Below, in pieces: positions 1 to 7,918 of a stretch of 39,332 nucleotides of DNA. The position numbers and the translations under genes were made by a program. This stretch comes from Microcaldota archaeon (lineage in GTDB: Archaea > Micrarchaeota > Micrarchaeia > Micrarchaeales > Micrarchaeaceae), in NCBI GenBank assembly GCA_021827665.1, contig JAKAUR010000011.1:1-39332 (forward strand). The letters run 5' to 3'. The notes beneath the pieces are model-generated. The model was given only the letters and a program-made list of their open reading frames with translations. It did no database searches and had not been told where the DNA came from. Every line of letters begins with the position of its first letter. Position 1 is the first letter of the stretch.

Positions 1-188
1 CTTTAAACCTTGCACCCAGAAAACGCAGCTAGTTTTGTATAGCGTATAGCCATTCGCATTTTGTAAATGTATTATTAAAGTAAAATATTATATACTTTAC
101 TACAATGCAATTAAAAAATAAAAGCATATAAAATGACCTTAAGATAACCCCACATCTTATTATATATCATATCTAACAATAATGTTTA
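1..188. other. Left-edge intergenic region
   Basis: No gene is visible here. The stretch is AT-rich. It carries a 16-bp block at 91-106 that recurs exactly at 13937-13952, and a segment at 2-32 resembling the leader at 13853-13874. Read on the minus strand, the block looks like a TATA promoter firing toward a gene left of the window. It lies downstream of the minus-strand gene at 189-467. Confidence 0.6.
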
Positions 189-467
189 TTACTTTTTTGA
201 TAAAAGATATGCAGTTAGTAATGCAACTCCCAATATTACTAACCCTCCTATTAGCTCATTGTTATCTCTGTCTCTTATATATCTTCTCAATGCGTCTACT
301 GAATCTATCCCATGTCTTTTTACAAAAAGCTCCATCTCCTCTGGTGCTATGCTTTCTATTATTTTTATCAATAATTGTCTTTCCTGCGGAGTTTCAGTCC
401 CTGATCTAACTTTAATTAGGATTTGATTCAACCTTTCTGCGGAATTATGATCAAGTTGTGATACCAT
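189..467 (-). CDS. Small tail-anchored membrane protein, unknown
   Basis: This gene encodes about 92 residues. It has a charged, helix-prone soluble part with a PEEMELFVKRHG stretch and ends in one hydrophobic helix (LIGGLVILGVALLTAYLL) followed by SKK, so it is probably anchored in the membrane by its C-terminus. I chose the ATG at 467 because it lies one base beyond the stop of the upstream gene (TAG at 469-471). A longer reading from 530 would overlap that gene by about 60 bases. I recognise no family. It is probably cotranscribed with the gene at 469-705. Confidence 0.6.
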   Translation of the reverse strand: MVSQLDHNSAERLNQILIKVRSGTETPQERQLLIKIIESIAPEEMELFVKRHGIDSVDALRRYIRDRDNNELIGGLVILGVALLTAYLLSKK

Positions 468-468
468 A

Positions 469-705
469 CTATCGCCTTTGTTCTCTTCGTACTTTTCTGT
501 TCTTGTTAGGACTTGCAATTTGGCTTGCAACTTTATTTTCTACAATTTTAAAATACTGACTCCAATCACCTATTTTTGTTTCTATTTCTGTTATCCTGTG
601 TTCATAGCTAAGTAATTTTCTTACTAGATATGCTATTATAGCGACTACCACTACAGCACCAATACCAAAAACTGTTATAAAAGATGCGGAACTTATTGTT
701 AACAT
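469..705 (-). CDS. Small N-terminally anchored membrane protein, unknown
   Basis: This gene encodes 78 residues. One hydrophobic segment at about residues 8-28 is followed by a charged helix (HRITEIETKIGDWSQYFKIVENK) with coiled-coil character and a very basic C-terminus ending RKVRREQRR. The topology suggests a membrane anchor with a cytoplasmic basic tail. The stop lies one base before the start of the next minus-strand gene, which indicates a two-gene operon of opposite-topology small membrane proteins. I do not recognise the family. Confidence 0.55.
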   Translation of the reverse strand: MLTISSASFITVFGIGAVVVVAIIAYLVRKLLSYEHRITEIETKIGDWSQYFKIVENKVASQIASPNKNRKVRREQRR

Positions 706-911
706 ATTAAAATCTAATAAATATTTACTTACAAAGTATTAAATCTGCTCTGATAAGTAAGTCTACAAATACGATTCAAGGGCAAATTTCCCGAACCCAC
801 CCTTATTAAATACTTTAAACCCTAAGCATTATTAAGCCAAAAAGCGTGTTTCAATGCAGCCAAGCTTTCAAATCTCGGCAGCCCCATGCTTAGGTTTTTG
901 GTGTTGCTTTC
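706..911. promoter_or_regulatory. Divergent intergenic region with TATA-like promoter
   Basis: An ATTAAATACTTTAAA stretch at about 806-820 looks like an archaeal TATA element for the rightward gene at 912. A GGTG ribosome binding site occupies 900-903. No gene is visible between 706 and 911. Confidence 0.35.
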
Positions 912-1331
912 ATGAAATTTGACGAGATAGTCAAAAGGACAAAATCGCTTGGTCTCCACATCGGAGAATATGCGCTGTTCGGCTCTGTGCCGCTCGCAGC
1001 CCACGGAATTAGGGAATCTCACGACATAGACATTATAGCCACGCACGAGGTTTACGAAAAGCTCAAGAAGCAGGGATGGGAAGAGGAGCAATTTCCAGAA
1101 GACAGAAAAATGCTGCAAAAAGACTGCTTTGAGATTGGCGACGACTGGAATTTCGGCACTTATAACCCGGATCCAGCACTGCTCATAAAAAATGCTGAAA
1201 TCGTAGAAGGAATCCCTGTAGTGCGGCTTGAGGAAGTTGTTGCCTGGAAAAAGGCTTTCGGCAGGGAAAAGGACATGGAGGACGTTAAGCGCGTGGACGA
1301 GTTCATGAAGCGCAACGGCATTCAAAAGTAA
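912..1331 (+). CDS. Nucleotidyltransferase-fold protein
   Basis: This gene encodes 139 residues. Near the N-terminus it shows a GS element (FGSVPLAAHG) followed by a DIDII dipeptide-acid motif, the signature of the DNA polymerase beta-like (MNT/AbiEii-type) nucleotidyltransferase superfamily. In active members the two Asp residues bind metal. The C-terminal half (VVRLEEVVAWKKAFGREKDMEDVKRVDEF) resembles the helical end of such proteins, where a KD-rich helix ends the domain. No HEPN partner lies beside it, so a toxin-antitoxin role is not supported. The ATG at 912 is preceded by GGTG eight bases upstream. The substrate is unknown. Confidence 0.65.
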   Translation: MKFDEIVKRTKSLGLHIGEYALFGSVPLAAHGIRESHDIDIIATHEVYEKLKKQGWEEEQFPEDRKMLQKDCFEIGDDWNFGTYNPDPALLIKNAEIVEGIPVVRLEEVVAWKKAFGREKDMEDVKRVDEFMKRNGIQK

Positions 1332-1389
1332 CGAAACAACTTTCCAAAATGCTTATTTATTCTTCCAGCTAAGGACTAGCGGTGTTTTG

Positions 1390-2733
1390 ATGGCCGTGGA
1401 TGAGATAAAGGAGTTCGACGCTGAACTTTATGATGCGATGACTGGGGAGCTTTCAAGGCAGCGAAAATCTATAGAGCTCATACCCTCGGAGAATTTTGCA
1501 AGCCTAAGAGTCCTGGAAGCTTCTGGCTCTGTGTTCACGAACAAATACTCAGAAGGATATCCAGGAAAACGCTACTATGGAGGAAATGAATTTGTAGACA
1601 GGGCGGAAAGGCTAGCCATAGATAGGGCCAAGGCCCTTTTCGGCGTGCCGCATGCCAATGTGCAGCCTTATTCTGGATCTCCGGCCAACTTTGCCATATA
1701 TTTCTCGGTATGCAAGCCTGGCGACGTCATAATGGGGCAAAATCTTACTGACGGGGGGCACCTTACGCACGGATGGAAGACGAGCGAAAGCGGACAGATA
1801 TTCAAAAGCGTGCCGTACCACGTGAGCGCCGAAGGCTACATAGACATAGATGAAGCCAGGAGGCTGGCGCAGGAAAACAGGCCAAAGCTCATCTGGATTG
1901 GAGCTTCTGCTTACCCGAGGGCGCTGCCGCTCAGGGAGTTTTCGGAAATAGCAGATTCTGTCGGAGCTTACCTAGTAGCCGACATATCGCATATTGCTGG
2001 CCTAGTGGTAGCAGGAATGCACGAAAGCCCTGCAAAGTATGCCCATATAATCATGACTACGACCCAAAAGACGATGCGCGGGCCGAGAGGAGCAATCATT
2101 ATGGTGACCGACAAAGGGCTGGAAAAGGACCCGGAACTCGCAGACAAGATAGACAAGACGGTATTCCCAGGGATGCAGGGAGGCCCGCACGACCATACTA
2201 CAGCTGCCATGGCGGTGGCTTTCAAGGAGGCGATGTCGCAGGAATTCAAAGATTATGCGAAGCAAATGATACTCAATTCAAAGGCGCTTGCAGAAGCGCT
2301 GAAAAAACACGGATTCAGGCTCGTTACCGGAGGCACGGATAACCACATGATGCTCGTGGACCTTACCAATTACGGAAAGGGATTCGGAGTTTTTGCGCAG
2401 GAGGCGCTGGACCAGATAGGAATAACAGTCAACAAAAATACCATACCAAAGGACCCATCGTCGCCTTTCTATCCTAGCGGAATACGCATAGGCTCTCCGG
2501 CCGTTACGACAAGAGGCATGAAGGAACCTGAAATGGAAGAGATAGCAGACATTATGAGCGCATGCATAGAGGAGATAAAGGACTCGTCGCTTCCATCCGG
2601 AAAGGATGAGAGGCAGGCGTACATAAGGGATTTCAAGAAGAGGATAGGCGAAAGTGCAAGATTGCGCGAACTTGGGGAAAAGGTTATTGCTCTGTGCGAC
2701 AGGTTCCCGTTATATCCAGGGCTTGAGTACTGA
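1390..2733 (+). CDS. glyA: Serine hydroxymethyltransferase
   Basis: This PLP enzyme interconverts serine and glycine and loads one carbon onto a tetrahydropterin, supplying methylene donors, including for the ThyX encoded next door. It has about 447 residues, normal for the family. The N-terminal IPSENFAS element, the NKYSEGYPGKRYYGG motif, DGGHLTHG and the PLP lysine region TTTQKTMRGPRG (K227) are all present. The residue before the lysine is Gln, where most SHMTs have His. I chose the ATG at 1390 because GGTG at 1381-1384 is well spaced; a TTG one codon upstream is less likely. It is convergent with the ThyX gene. Confidence 0.95.
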   Translation: MAVDEIKEFDAELYDAMTGELSRQRKSIELIPSENFASLRVLEASGSVFTNKYSEGYPGKRYYGGNEFVDRAERLAIDRAKALFGVPHANVQPYSGSPANFAIYFSVCKPGDVIMGQNLTDGGHLTHGWKTSESGQIFKSVPYHVSAEGYIDIDEARRLAQENRPKLIWIGASAYPRALPLREFSEIADSVGAYLVADISHIAGLVVAGMHESPAKYAHIIMTTTQKTMRGPRGAIIMVTDKGLEKDPELADKIDKTVFPGMQGGPHDHTTAAMAVAFKEAMSQEFKDYAKQMILNSKALAEALKKHGFRLVTGGTDNHMMLVDLTNYGKGFGVFAQEALDQIGITVNKNTIPKDPSSPFYPSGIRIGSPAVTTRGMKEPEMEEIADIMSACIEEIKDSSLPSGKDERQAYIRDFKKRIGESARLRELGEKVIALCDRFPLYPGLEY

Positions 2734-2762
2734 TATGCAGGATATCTGCATTGGCAGGCACG

Positions 2763-4475
2763 TTATGCGCTTTTCAGAGCGTTGCGTTTCTGCGCAATGC
2801 GTATCTCGGCACCGAGCCTGCCGAGCTGCTTGTCCGACATATCCACGAAAGACATGTGCTTTGTTATTGACGGATGCACTGCCTCCGCCATTTTGAAGGA
2901 ATCCTGCATTAGTTTCCTGTAATCGGGATGGCCGCTTGGAGTCGTCCTGAGCTCTACCATGTGATACAGCTCCCTGGCGTTCATCCTGTAGTACCACCGC
3001 GTCTTGAAGCCGAATGTCACTACATACTGTGCCTGCATCGGAAACTTATCGCGCAGTTTGTCGTAAAGAGCAATCACCTCGGACATCTTTGACTTATAAT
3101 CTTCGGTTATACCTATGCTTTCATACTCTTTTCTCGTATCGTAGCCGTAATCAACTGTAAAGTTCTGCCTTTCCTGCGTCCCTACTCTGTGCCTCTGGAG
3201 GTCCCTATAAATCCCTATTCTGCCTATGAAGTCGAACAGGTATTCGACATTTTCGAAGGCTCTTCCGGGCCTGTGTCTCCTATTTTTCCTTATCCCTACG
3301 TACTTGGAAATAAGCTCGTTTCTTTGTGCCTCGTCCATTTTACCAGCGGCTGCAATGGCGTCGCTTAGTGCTATGCCACGCCCAAACCTGTAAAGCACTG
3401 CGCCGGCCACGTCGACCGATGCCTTTTGGTCCGGATTCAGGGTTCCGATGCCAGTATAATCTATCAGCGATGAGGCATCGCGACCTTTCGAAGAGAGATC
3501 GATTTTAGCCACGGCTTCTGAGACCGAGCTGTCCCTGTCGTGCAGGAATGAAACGAATTCCTTGCCGTGGATGTCGTAAACTCTTTTCACAAGCGATGGA
3601 ACGATCTTATAGAGTTCTTCATAAAGCCTGTTTCCGACATGCTTTGCCTCCGAAAGCCCAGATGCAAGCAGTTTCAGCATAAGGGCCTCGTATGCCCTGG
3701 CGTTTGCACTTATGCCTACGTGCGTAAGTGTGGCCATTGGAAGATAATCTCGCATAAGGTCAAGGGCATTCGCCTTTACGGAATTCGCATATGCACGTTG
3801 CAGGTCCTTGACGGAAACGCCCAGGCGTTCCTCGGACTTGCTGTCGAGCTCGGCCAGGCTCATAGATGCGTCGCCTATTCTGAATTTCTGGTCCTCGATT
3901 GGGTTCATATCCCCGATATGCTTGACCATTTTTTCCATGTGCTTGGAATACGATTCGAAAAGCCCGTTCATCAGCTCCAGATATTCGTCGGCAAACCTGG
4001 ATCCCATGATCTCCTTGTCCTTGTAGAACATGTAGCTGCCATCAGGAAGCTTTTTGTCGAATGACACGTACCTTGTCGATTTCTCTATGTAGGAAGCGAA
4101 TCTCCCGTCCTCTATGACCTTTGCGAGAAGGTTGGACACGAACTCGCACGAGGTCGGAATGCCGCCGGCCATTTCCTGTATTGAATCGTCGCCGTAATCC
4201 ACAAGCCACGATTCGAAAAACTCCCTGCCGCGGTTTGAATTCGGAAGAAATTCCTTCAGCAGTAGCTCCCTTCCGGTAAATGAGGTCCTGCTGTACCTTG
4301 AAAGCAGAGCTCCGGCCTGCTCCGGCGTGAAAGAGTCCCCTATTTTCCAAGCGAATATGTTGTCGTTAGTGTTGGTAACGAATTTATCGAGCTTGTCTGC
4401 ATCCGAATCGGGTAGTTCCCCGACCGTTATACCAACATCGCCATCGTAAAATTTGAGGATTGTTTTTATTGGCAT
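2763..4475 (-). CDS. thyX: Double-domain FAD-dependent thymidylate synthase (ThyX family)
   Basis: ThyX makes dTMP from dUMP using methylene-tetrahydrofolate, FAD and NADPH. This protein has 570 residues, about twice a normal ThyX, and contains two ThyX-like halves. The N-terminal half keeps SYIEKSTRY (about 128-136) but has DGR instead of the RHR motif. The C-terminal half keeps HRPGRAFE (401-408), RHR (428-430) and the NAREL...ELRT...GHPDYR region (499-520), but lacks the SxRY end of the motif. The chain therefore looks like an internal pseudodimer with complementary losses. It faces glyA tail to tail. Minus-strand TATA-like AATTTAAAGC lies near 4507-4518. Confidence 0.85.
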   Translation of the reverse strand: MPIKTILKFYDGDVGITVGELPDSDADKLDKFVTNTNDNIFAWKIGDSFTPEQAGALLSRYSRTSFTGRELLLKEFLPNSNRGREFFESWLVDYGDDSIQEMAGGIPTSCEFVSNLLAKVIEDGRFASYIEKSTRYVSFDKKLPDGSYMFYKDKEIMGSRFADEYLELMNGLFESYSKHMEKMVKHIGDMNPIEDQKFRIGDASMSLAELDSKSEERLGVSVKDLQRAYANSVKANALDLMRDYLPMATLTHVGISANARAYEALMLKLLASGLSEAKHVGNRLYEELYKIVPSLVKRVYDIHGKEFVSFLHDRDSSVSEAVAKIDLSSKGRDASSLIDYTGIGTLNPDQKASVDVAGAVLYRFGRGIALSDAIAAAGKMDEAQRNELISKYVGIRKNRRHRPGRAFENVEYLFDFIGRIGIYRDLQRHRVGTQERQNFTVDYGYDTRKEYESIGITEDYKSKMSEVIALYDKLRDKFPMQAQYVVTFGFKTRWYYRMNARELYHMVELRTTPSGHPDYRKLMQDSFKMAEAVHPSITKHMSFVDMSDKQLGRLGAEIRIAQKRNALKSA

Positions 4476-4568
4476 TGCGCATCGTATGCAATTGGGAATG
4501 CAGCTTTAAATTGCTTTTATGTTATGGACAAAGCATTGCTTGCCCATTGCAATATAGACTGCCGTGGA

Positions 4569-5108
4569 CTATGCCAATCCCTGCGCTTGGAACAGATAGG
4601 TGCGGATCTTTGAATGCCTTGAGAAAAGGAAATATGACACGATTACGAAGTCGATGATTATGGCCCCGTGCATTATCGTGCAGTACAAGCATATCGAGTG
4701 AACTACGAAGAATTCCAAGTATATCAGATATGGAACTATGGCCAGGCCGAAGAAGCGCCATACGAAAAGCACGTAGAAGACGCGCTTGGCCACCTGCCTA
4801 GCCATATACATGAGCATGAAGACGAGGGCTATGTTTATGATAAACCAAAGCGAAGCGAGAAAATCCAAGGAAACCCCAAAGACGCTCGAATAGCCGCTGG
4901 TTAGGACCTTCATGCAGTTGAACGGCGTAGATGCAAGCGTGGAGTTGAGCACACAGAAGGGCGGCGGGTGATGTATGACATAGAGCTCGTATATGACTAT
5001 GCCAGAAGCAATCAGCCCTATTATGGACATAGCAGTGAGTATTGCCAGATCCCTATTCGACATGTTGTGCGTTTTGCCACCCGGTATGGGTTTATTGGTA
5101 GTTGCCAT
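4569..5108 (-). CDS. VKOR-family thiol-disulfide membrane protein
   Basis: This gene encodes 179 residues with four or five hydrophobic segments. The VKOR pattern is clear: a loop Cys pair (C52 and C65, the latter in FNCMKVLTSGYS) followed by FGVSLDFLASLW, and the redox centre CLYC at 140-143. VKOR homologues reoxidise a DsbA-like partner with quinone and so support disulfide formation outside the membrane. No thioredoxin-fold partner is fused to it or adjacent. It lies upstream of thyX on the same strand with a 93-base gap, so cotranscription is possible but not shown. Confidence 0.88.
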   Translation of the reverse strand: MATTNKPIPGGKTHNMSNRDLAILTAMSIIGLIASGIVIYELYVIHHPPPFCVLNSTLASTPFNCMKVLTSGYSSVFGVSLDFLASLWFIINIALVFMLMYMARQVAKRVFYVLFVWRFFGLAIVPYLIYLEFFVVHSICLYCTIMHGAIIIDFVIVSYFLFSRHSKIRTYLFQAQGLA

Positions 5109-5129
5109 TAGCTGGAATCGAGAATACTA

Positions 5130-5156
5130 AAAATTATGCCGCGAAAATCCGCGGCA
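5130..5156 (-). terminator. Hairpin terminator of the DUF981-like gene
   Basis: A perfect 7-bp stem (TGCCGCG at 5137-5143 with CGCGGCA at 5150-5156) with a 6-base loop lies between the stop of the 5172-5738 gene and the VKOR start. On the minus strand it is followed by a TAATTTTTAG tract, giving the layout of an intrinsic terminator. The same AT tract may also serve as promoter for the VKOR gene. Confidence 0.6.
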
Positions 5157-5171
5157 AACGAATCAAACCGT

Positions 5172-5738
5172 TCAGGGCGGAGCCAGAAGATGCCCGTATA
5201 TTCCCGCATAGCCTATGAACAGCGCAGCGAATGCGGCCAATATCAGGAGCACTGCCAAAAGGTAATATGCCCACTTTCCGTTGTTGCTCTTAGGATCAAG
5301 GTATATCAATGGCGACAATATTGCTGCCAGGCCAGATGCAAGGTAAAGGCCCATTGAGCTTATGAGGTCAACCCCTGTCTCCAGCTTGAAGTTGTATATG
5401 GCAACCGCTTCAACGAAAATGTATATGCCTAGGAAGAAACCGAATACCGAAAGCACCTTCGGATTCATGTTCTTGTACAGCATATAGCCTCCCATGACCA
5501 TCAGCAGGCCAAGGAACAGCAATGGATCGCCGAAAAGCATGTTGTATGCCGGAGGAAGAGGCCATGTGAATGACATTAGGAAGCCGCTTGCAACATCGAA
5601 AAGACCGAAGCCGATTATAGGTATTGCTAAATTGCCTATTGTTTTCTTTTGCCTTACCGAATACAGCACATACATTGCCAAAAGCGAGGCGCTGGAGCCC
5701 AGTGCCAGCAACATTACTGCCAACGAATCAACAAACAC
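5172..5738 (-). CDS. DUF981-like multi-pass membrane protein
   Basis: This gene encodes 188 residues with about six hydrophobic segments and very few charges. The central PLPPAYNMLFGDPLLFLG block and the following GGYMLYKNMNPK resemble archaeal DUF981 proteins, a family without known function. This family call is from memory of the pattern and is moderate. The gene stands alone on the minus strand between a terminator hairpin and a divergent regulator gene at 5894. Confidence 0.6.
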   Translation of the reverse strand: MFVDSLAVMLLALGSSASLLAMYVLYSVRQKKTIGNLAIPIIGFGLFDVASGFLMSFTWPLPPAYNMLFGDPLLFLGLLMVMGGYMLYKNMNPKVLSVFGFFLGIYIFVEAVAIYNFKLETGVDLISSMGLYLASGLAAILSPLIYLDPKSNNGKWAYYLLAVLLILAAFAALFIGYAGIYGHLLAPP

Positions 5739-5893
5739 TCCTGCCGTTAAATCACCTAAAACACATGTATATGTAACAATTAATAACCCATCATTATGGC
5801 ATTTGGCCGCACATAAAAATGCAGAATATGGAAAGGGTAAAACAAGTTATTAATAGCTTAAGTTGTATTAGATATACCAAGTATAGTGATACA

Positions 5894-6259
5894 ATGGCCC
5901 GTGGCATGATATCTGATAAAATGGGGCACAAGAGTTTCTGTGTTATTCAGCACATGCTGGATTCGCATGATATTGGTGGGGGAGCGCTCGAAAAGGTAGT
6001 AAGGTCAAACTGGCAGATTACCGTTGCCTTCATACTGAGTGCGAAAAAGGACGGCATGTTCTTCAACGAAATATTATCGGAATCCGGACTCACTGCAAGG
6101 ACCCTTTCTTCTGTGCTCAAATCGCTTGAAGCGGAAAAAATGCTCAGCAGAACGGTCGTGGATTCGCATCCAATAAGGGTTAAATATGTACTCACAAGTA
6201 CGGGAAAGAAACTGACAGACTCGGGATGCCCGATAATAGCAGCAGGCGTGCAAAGCTAG
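5894..6259 (+). CDS. HxlR-type winged-helix transcription regulator
   Basis: This gene encodes about 121 residues from the ATG at 5894. An earlier ATG at 5819 would add 25 poorly conserved residues. The core, with W-Q-I-T-V-A-F-I-L, then FFNEILSESGLTARTLSSVLKSLE and a wing PIRVKYVLTSTGKKL, matches HxlR-family winged helices, which normally bind DNA as dimers and often sense redox or electrophiles. GTGAT just upstream of 5894 supports that start. It is divergent from the DUF981-like gene and directly upstream of the metal transporter, so it could regulate either one (inference). Confidence 0.72.
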   Translation: MARGMISDKMGHKSFCVIQHMLDSHDIGGGALEKVVRSNWQITVAFILSAKKDGMFFNEILSESGLTARTLSSVLKSLEAEKMLSRTVVDSHPIRVKYVLTSTGKKLTDSGCPIIAAGVQS

Positions 6260-6267
6260 TTTCCGTG

Positions 6268-6278
6268 CATATATTAAT
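6268..6278 (+). promoter_or_regulatory. TATA box of the NRAMP-family gene
   Basis: CATATATTAAT lies about 28 bases before the ATG at 6301, the spacing expected between a TATA element and an archaeal transcription start. No ribosome binding site precedes the ATG, so the transcript is probably leaderless. Confidence 0.5.
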
Positions 6279-6300
6279 CTTTTTATGGCATTAAGAAACG

Positions 6301-7692
6301 ATGATTCCTGAGCAGGGCCAGAAGGGCGAAGAGGCATTCGACATAAACAAAAAGCTAGAGGGGCTGCCCATAGAGATAAGGCTCAGGGCAATAGACAGGC
6401 TCAAGGTCGCGAGACTCAGGCACAACAAGAGATTATGGACAAGGATACTGCTCGTAATAGCACTCATAGGCCCTGGAATACTGGTAATGGTAGCCGACAA
6501 CGATGCAGGAGGAGTCATAACTTACGCGCAGACCGGCTCAATATTCGGGCTCGGATTCTTCATACCTCTGATGATACTTATGGTGCCGACCGCTTATCTT
6601 GTCCAGGAGATGACGGTCAGGCTTGCTGCAGTTACCAGGAGAGGACACGCTGAAATGATATGGAAAAGGTATGGGCCTTTCTGGGGTGCATTTTCACTCG
6701 GGGATTTGGTAATAGCAAATTCGCTCACGCTAGTTACGGAATTCATAGGTATAACTTTCGGTATGAGCATATTCGGAGTAAAGCCGCTCGTAGCCGTCAT
6801 AATAGGGATAACGTTCATATCCACCGTAATGCTTACGCTCAGGTACCACAAGTGGGAGCGAGCCAGCCTCATAATCGCTTTCTTCAACATGATATTCGTA
6901 CCTCTTGTGTTCTTCGCACATCCTGACTGGAGCCTCGTTGCCAAGAGCTTCCTGACTTGGCACATCAGCGGAGGCATAAGCACGCTCTTCATATACGTGC
7001 TTCTTGCCAACATAGGAACGACAATAGCGCCGTGGATGCTGTTCTTCCAGCAAAGCTCTGAAGTAGACAAGGGCACAGTTCCCGAAGATATTGGCGCAGG
7101 CAAGAGGGACACGTTCGTAGGTGCGTGCATAATGGCCACGGTGGCAATCTGCATCATTGTGCTAACCGGAACGCTGGTTTTCAGCACCGGGCATGTGGGA
7201 AGCACAGCTTCGACTACGAGCTACAACATAGCTTTCATACTTAGCACGATATCGAAGAAGATAGGCACCGTTCCCGTTGAGCTCTTCGCCTTGGGACTCA
7301 TAGACGCAGGCATAATCGCAGCCATAGCGCTTACCGCAAGCACTTCGTGGGCAGTCGGGGAGGCTTTCAACTGGCCCAAAAGCATAAACCTGCCGTTCCT
7401 CGAGGGAAGGAAGTTTTACATTCCAGGAATAATAAGCATGCTTGTCGCAGCTGCCATAGTCCTGATACCGAACGTGCCGCTTGGCTTCCTCAACATAACA
7501 GTGCAGGTGATAGCTTCTATATTCATGCCGGCAGCGCTGCTTTTCCTGCTGCTGCTTGTAAACGACAAGGAGGTCATGGGAAAGCGCGTCAACAAGAGAT
7601 GGGAGAATGTTTCAATAGTGACGATAATGATTGTGCTTGTGAGCATGAGCAGCCTTTACGGTCTAAGCCTCGTGTTTCCGCACCTGCTGTAG
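6301..7692 (+). CDS. NRAMP-family divalent metal transporter (divergent clade)
   Basis: This gene encodes 463 residues: a cytoplasmic N-terminal tail of about 45 residues, then about eleven membrane helices of the LeuT-fold NRAMP family, which import divalent metals with protons. Helix 1 carries GPGILVMVADNDAGG (about 57-71), where classical NRAMPs have DPGN. The unwound part of helix 6 reads IAPWMLFFQQS, without the usual metal-binding Ala-x-x-Met arrangement. These replacements point to the NRAMP-related group that includes magnesium transporters rather than a typical Mn/Fe importer; the substrate is inference. It is followed by a small membrane protein gene. Confidence 0.85.
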   Translation: MIPEQGQKGEEAFDINKKLEGLPIEIRLRAIDRLKVARLRHNKRLWTRILLVIALIGPGILVMVADNDAGGVITYAQTGSIFGLGFFIPLMILMVPTAYLVQEMTVRLAAVTRRGHAEMIWKRYGPFWGAFSLGDLVIANSLTLVTEFIGITFGMSIFGVKPLVAVIIGITFISTVMLTLRYHKWERASLIIAFFNMIFVPLVFFAHPDWSLVAKSFLTWHISGGISTLFIYVLLANIGTTIAPWMLFFQQSSEVDKGTVPEDIGAGKRDTFVGACIMATVAICIIVLTGTLVFSTGHVGSTASTTSYNIAFILSTISKKIGTVPVELFALGLIDAGIIAAIALTASTSWAVGEAFNWPKSINLPFLEGRKFYIPGIISMLVAAAIVLIPNVPLGFLNITVQVIASIFMPAALLFLLLLVNDKEVMGKRVNKRWENVSIVTIMIVLVSMSSLYGLSLVFPHLL

Positions 7693-7701
7693 GTGGTTTT
7701 A

Positions 7702-7914
7702 ATGGATGTCTTGGATGGAAAAGAATTTGGATTCATAAAGAACGAGAAGGATTGGGAAAACTTCATGAAGAAGGAGAAGCTTAAGGACTATTCCAAGATA
7801 CCGGTCAAGAGGGCGAAAGTAAACGGGTGGGTAAAGTTCGCGTTCATATTCCTCAGGATCTACATAGTGATAATGCTGGTGCTCATAGTTTTAGGATTCC
7901 TCAACATAATATGA
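7702..7914 (+). CDS. Small membrane protein in operon with the NRAMP gene
   Basis: This gene encodes about 70 residues: a charged N-terminal part (KNEKDWENFMKKEKLKDYSK), then a single C-terminal hydrophobic helix. I chose the ATG at 7702 because GGTGG at 7692-7696 is well placed before it; a GTG at 7693 is also open. It begins nine bases after the transporter stop and is almost certainly cotranscribed. It may be an accessory subunit of the transporter (inference). I do not recognise the family. Confidence 0.65.
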   Translation: MDVLDGKEFGFIKNEKDWENFMKKEKLKDYSKIPVKRAKVNGWVKFAFIFLRIYIVIMLVLIVLGFLNII

Positions 7915-7918
7915 GCCG

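Noticed and set aside
822-1325. Long minus-strand frame opposite the nucleotidyltransferase gene
   Set aside because: It is the antisense shadow of the 912-1331 gene, which has recognisable motifs and a ribosome binding site.
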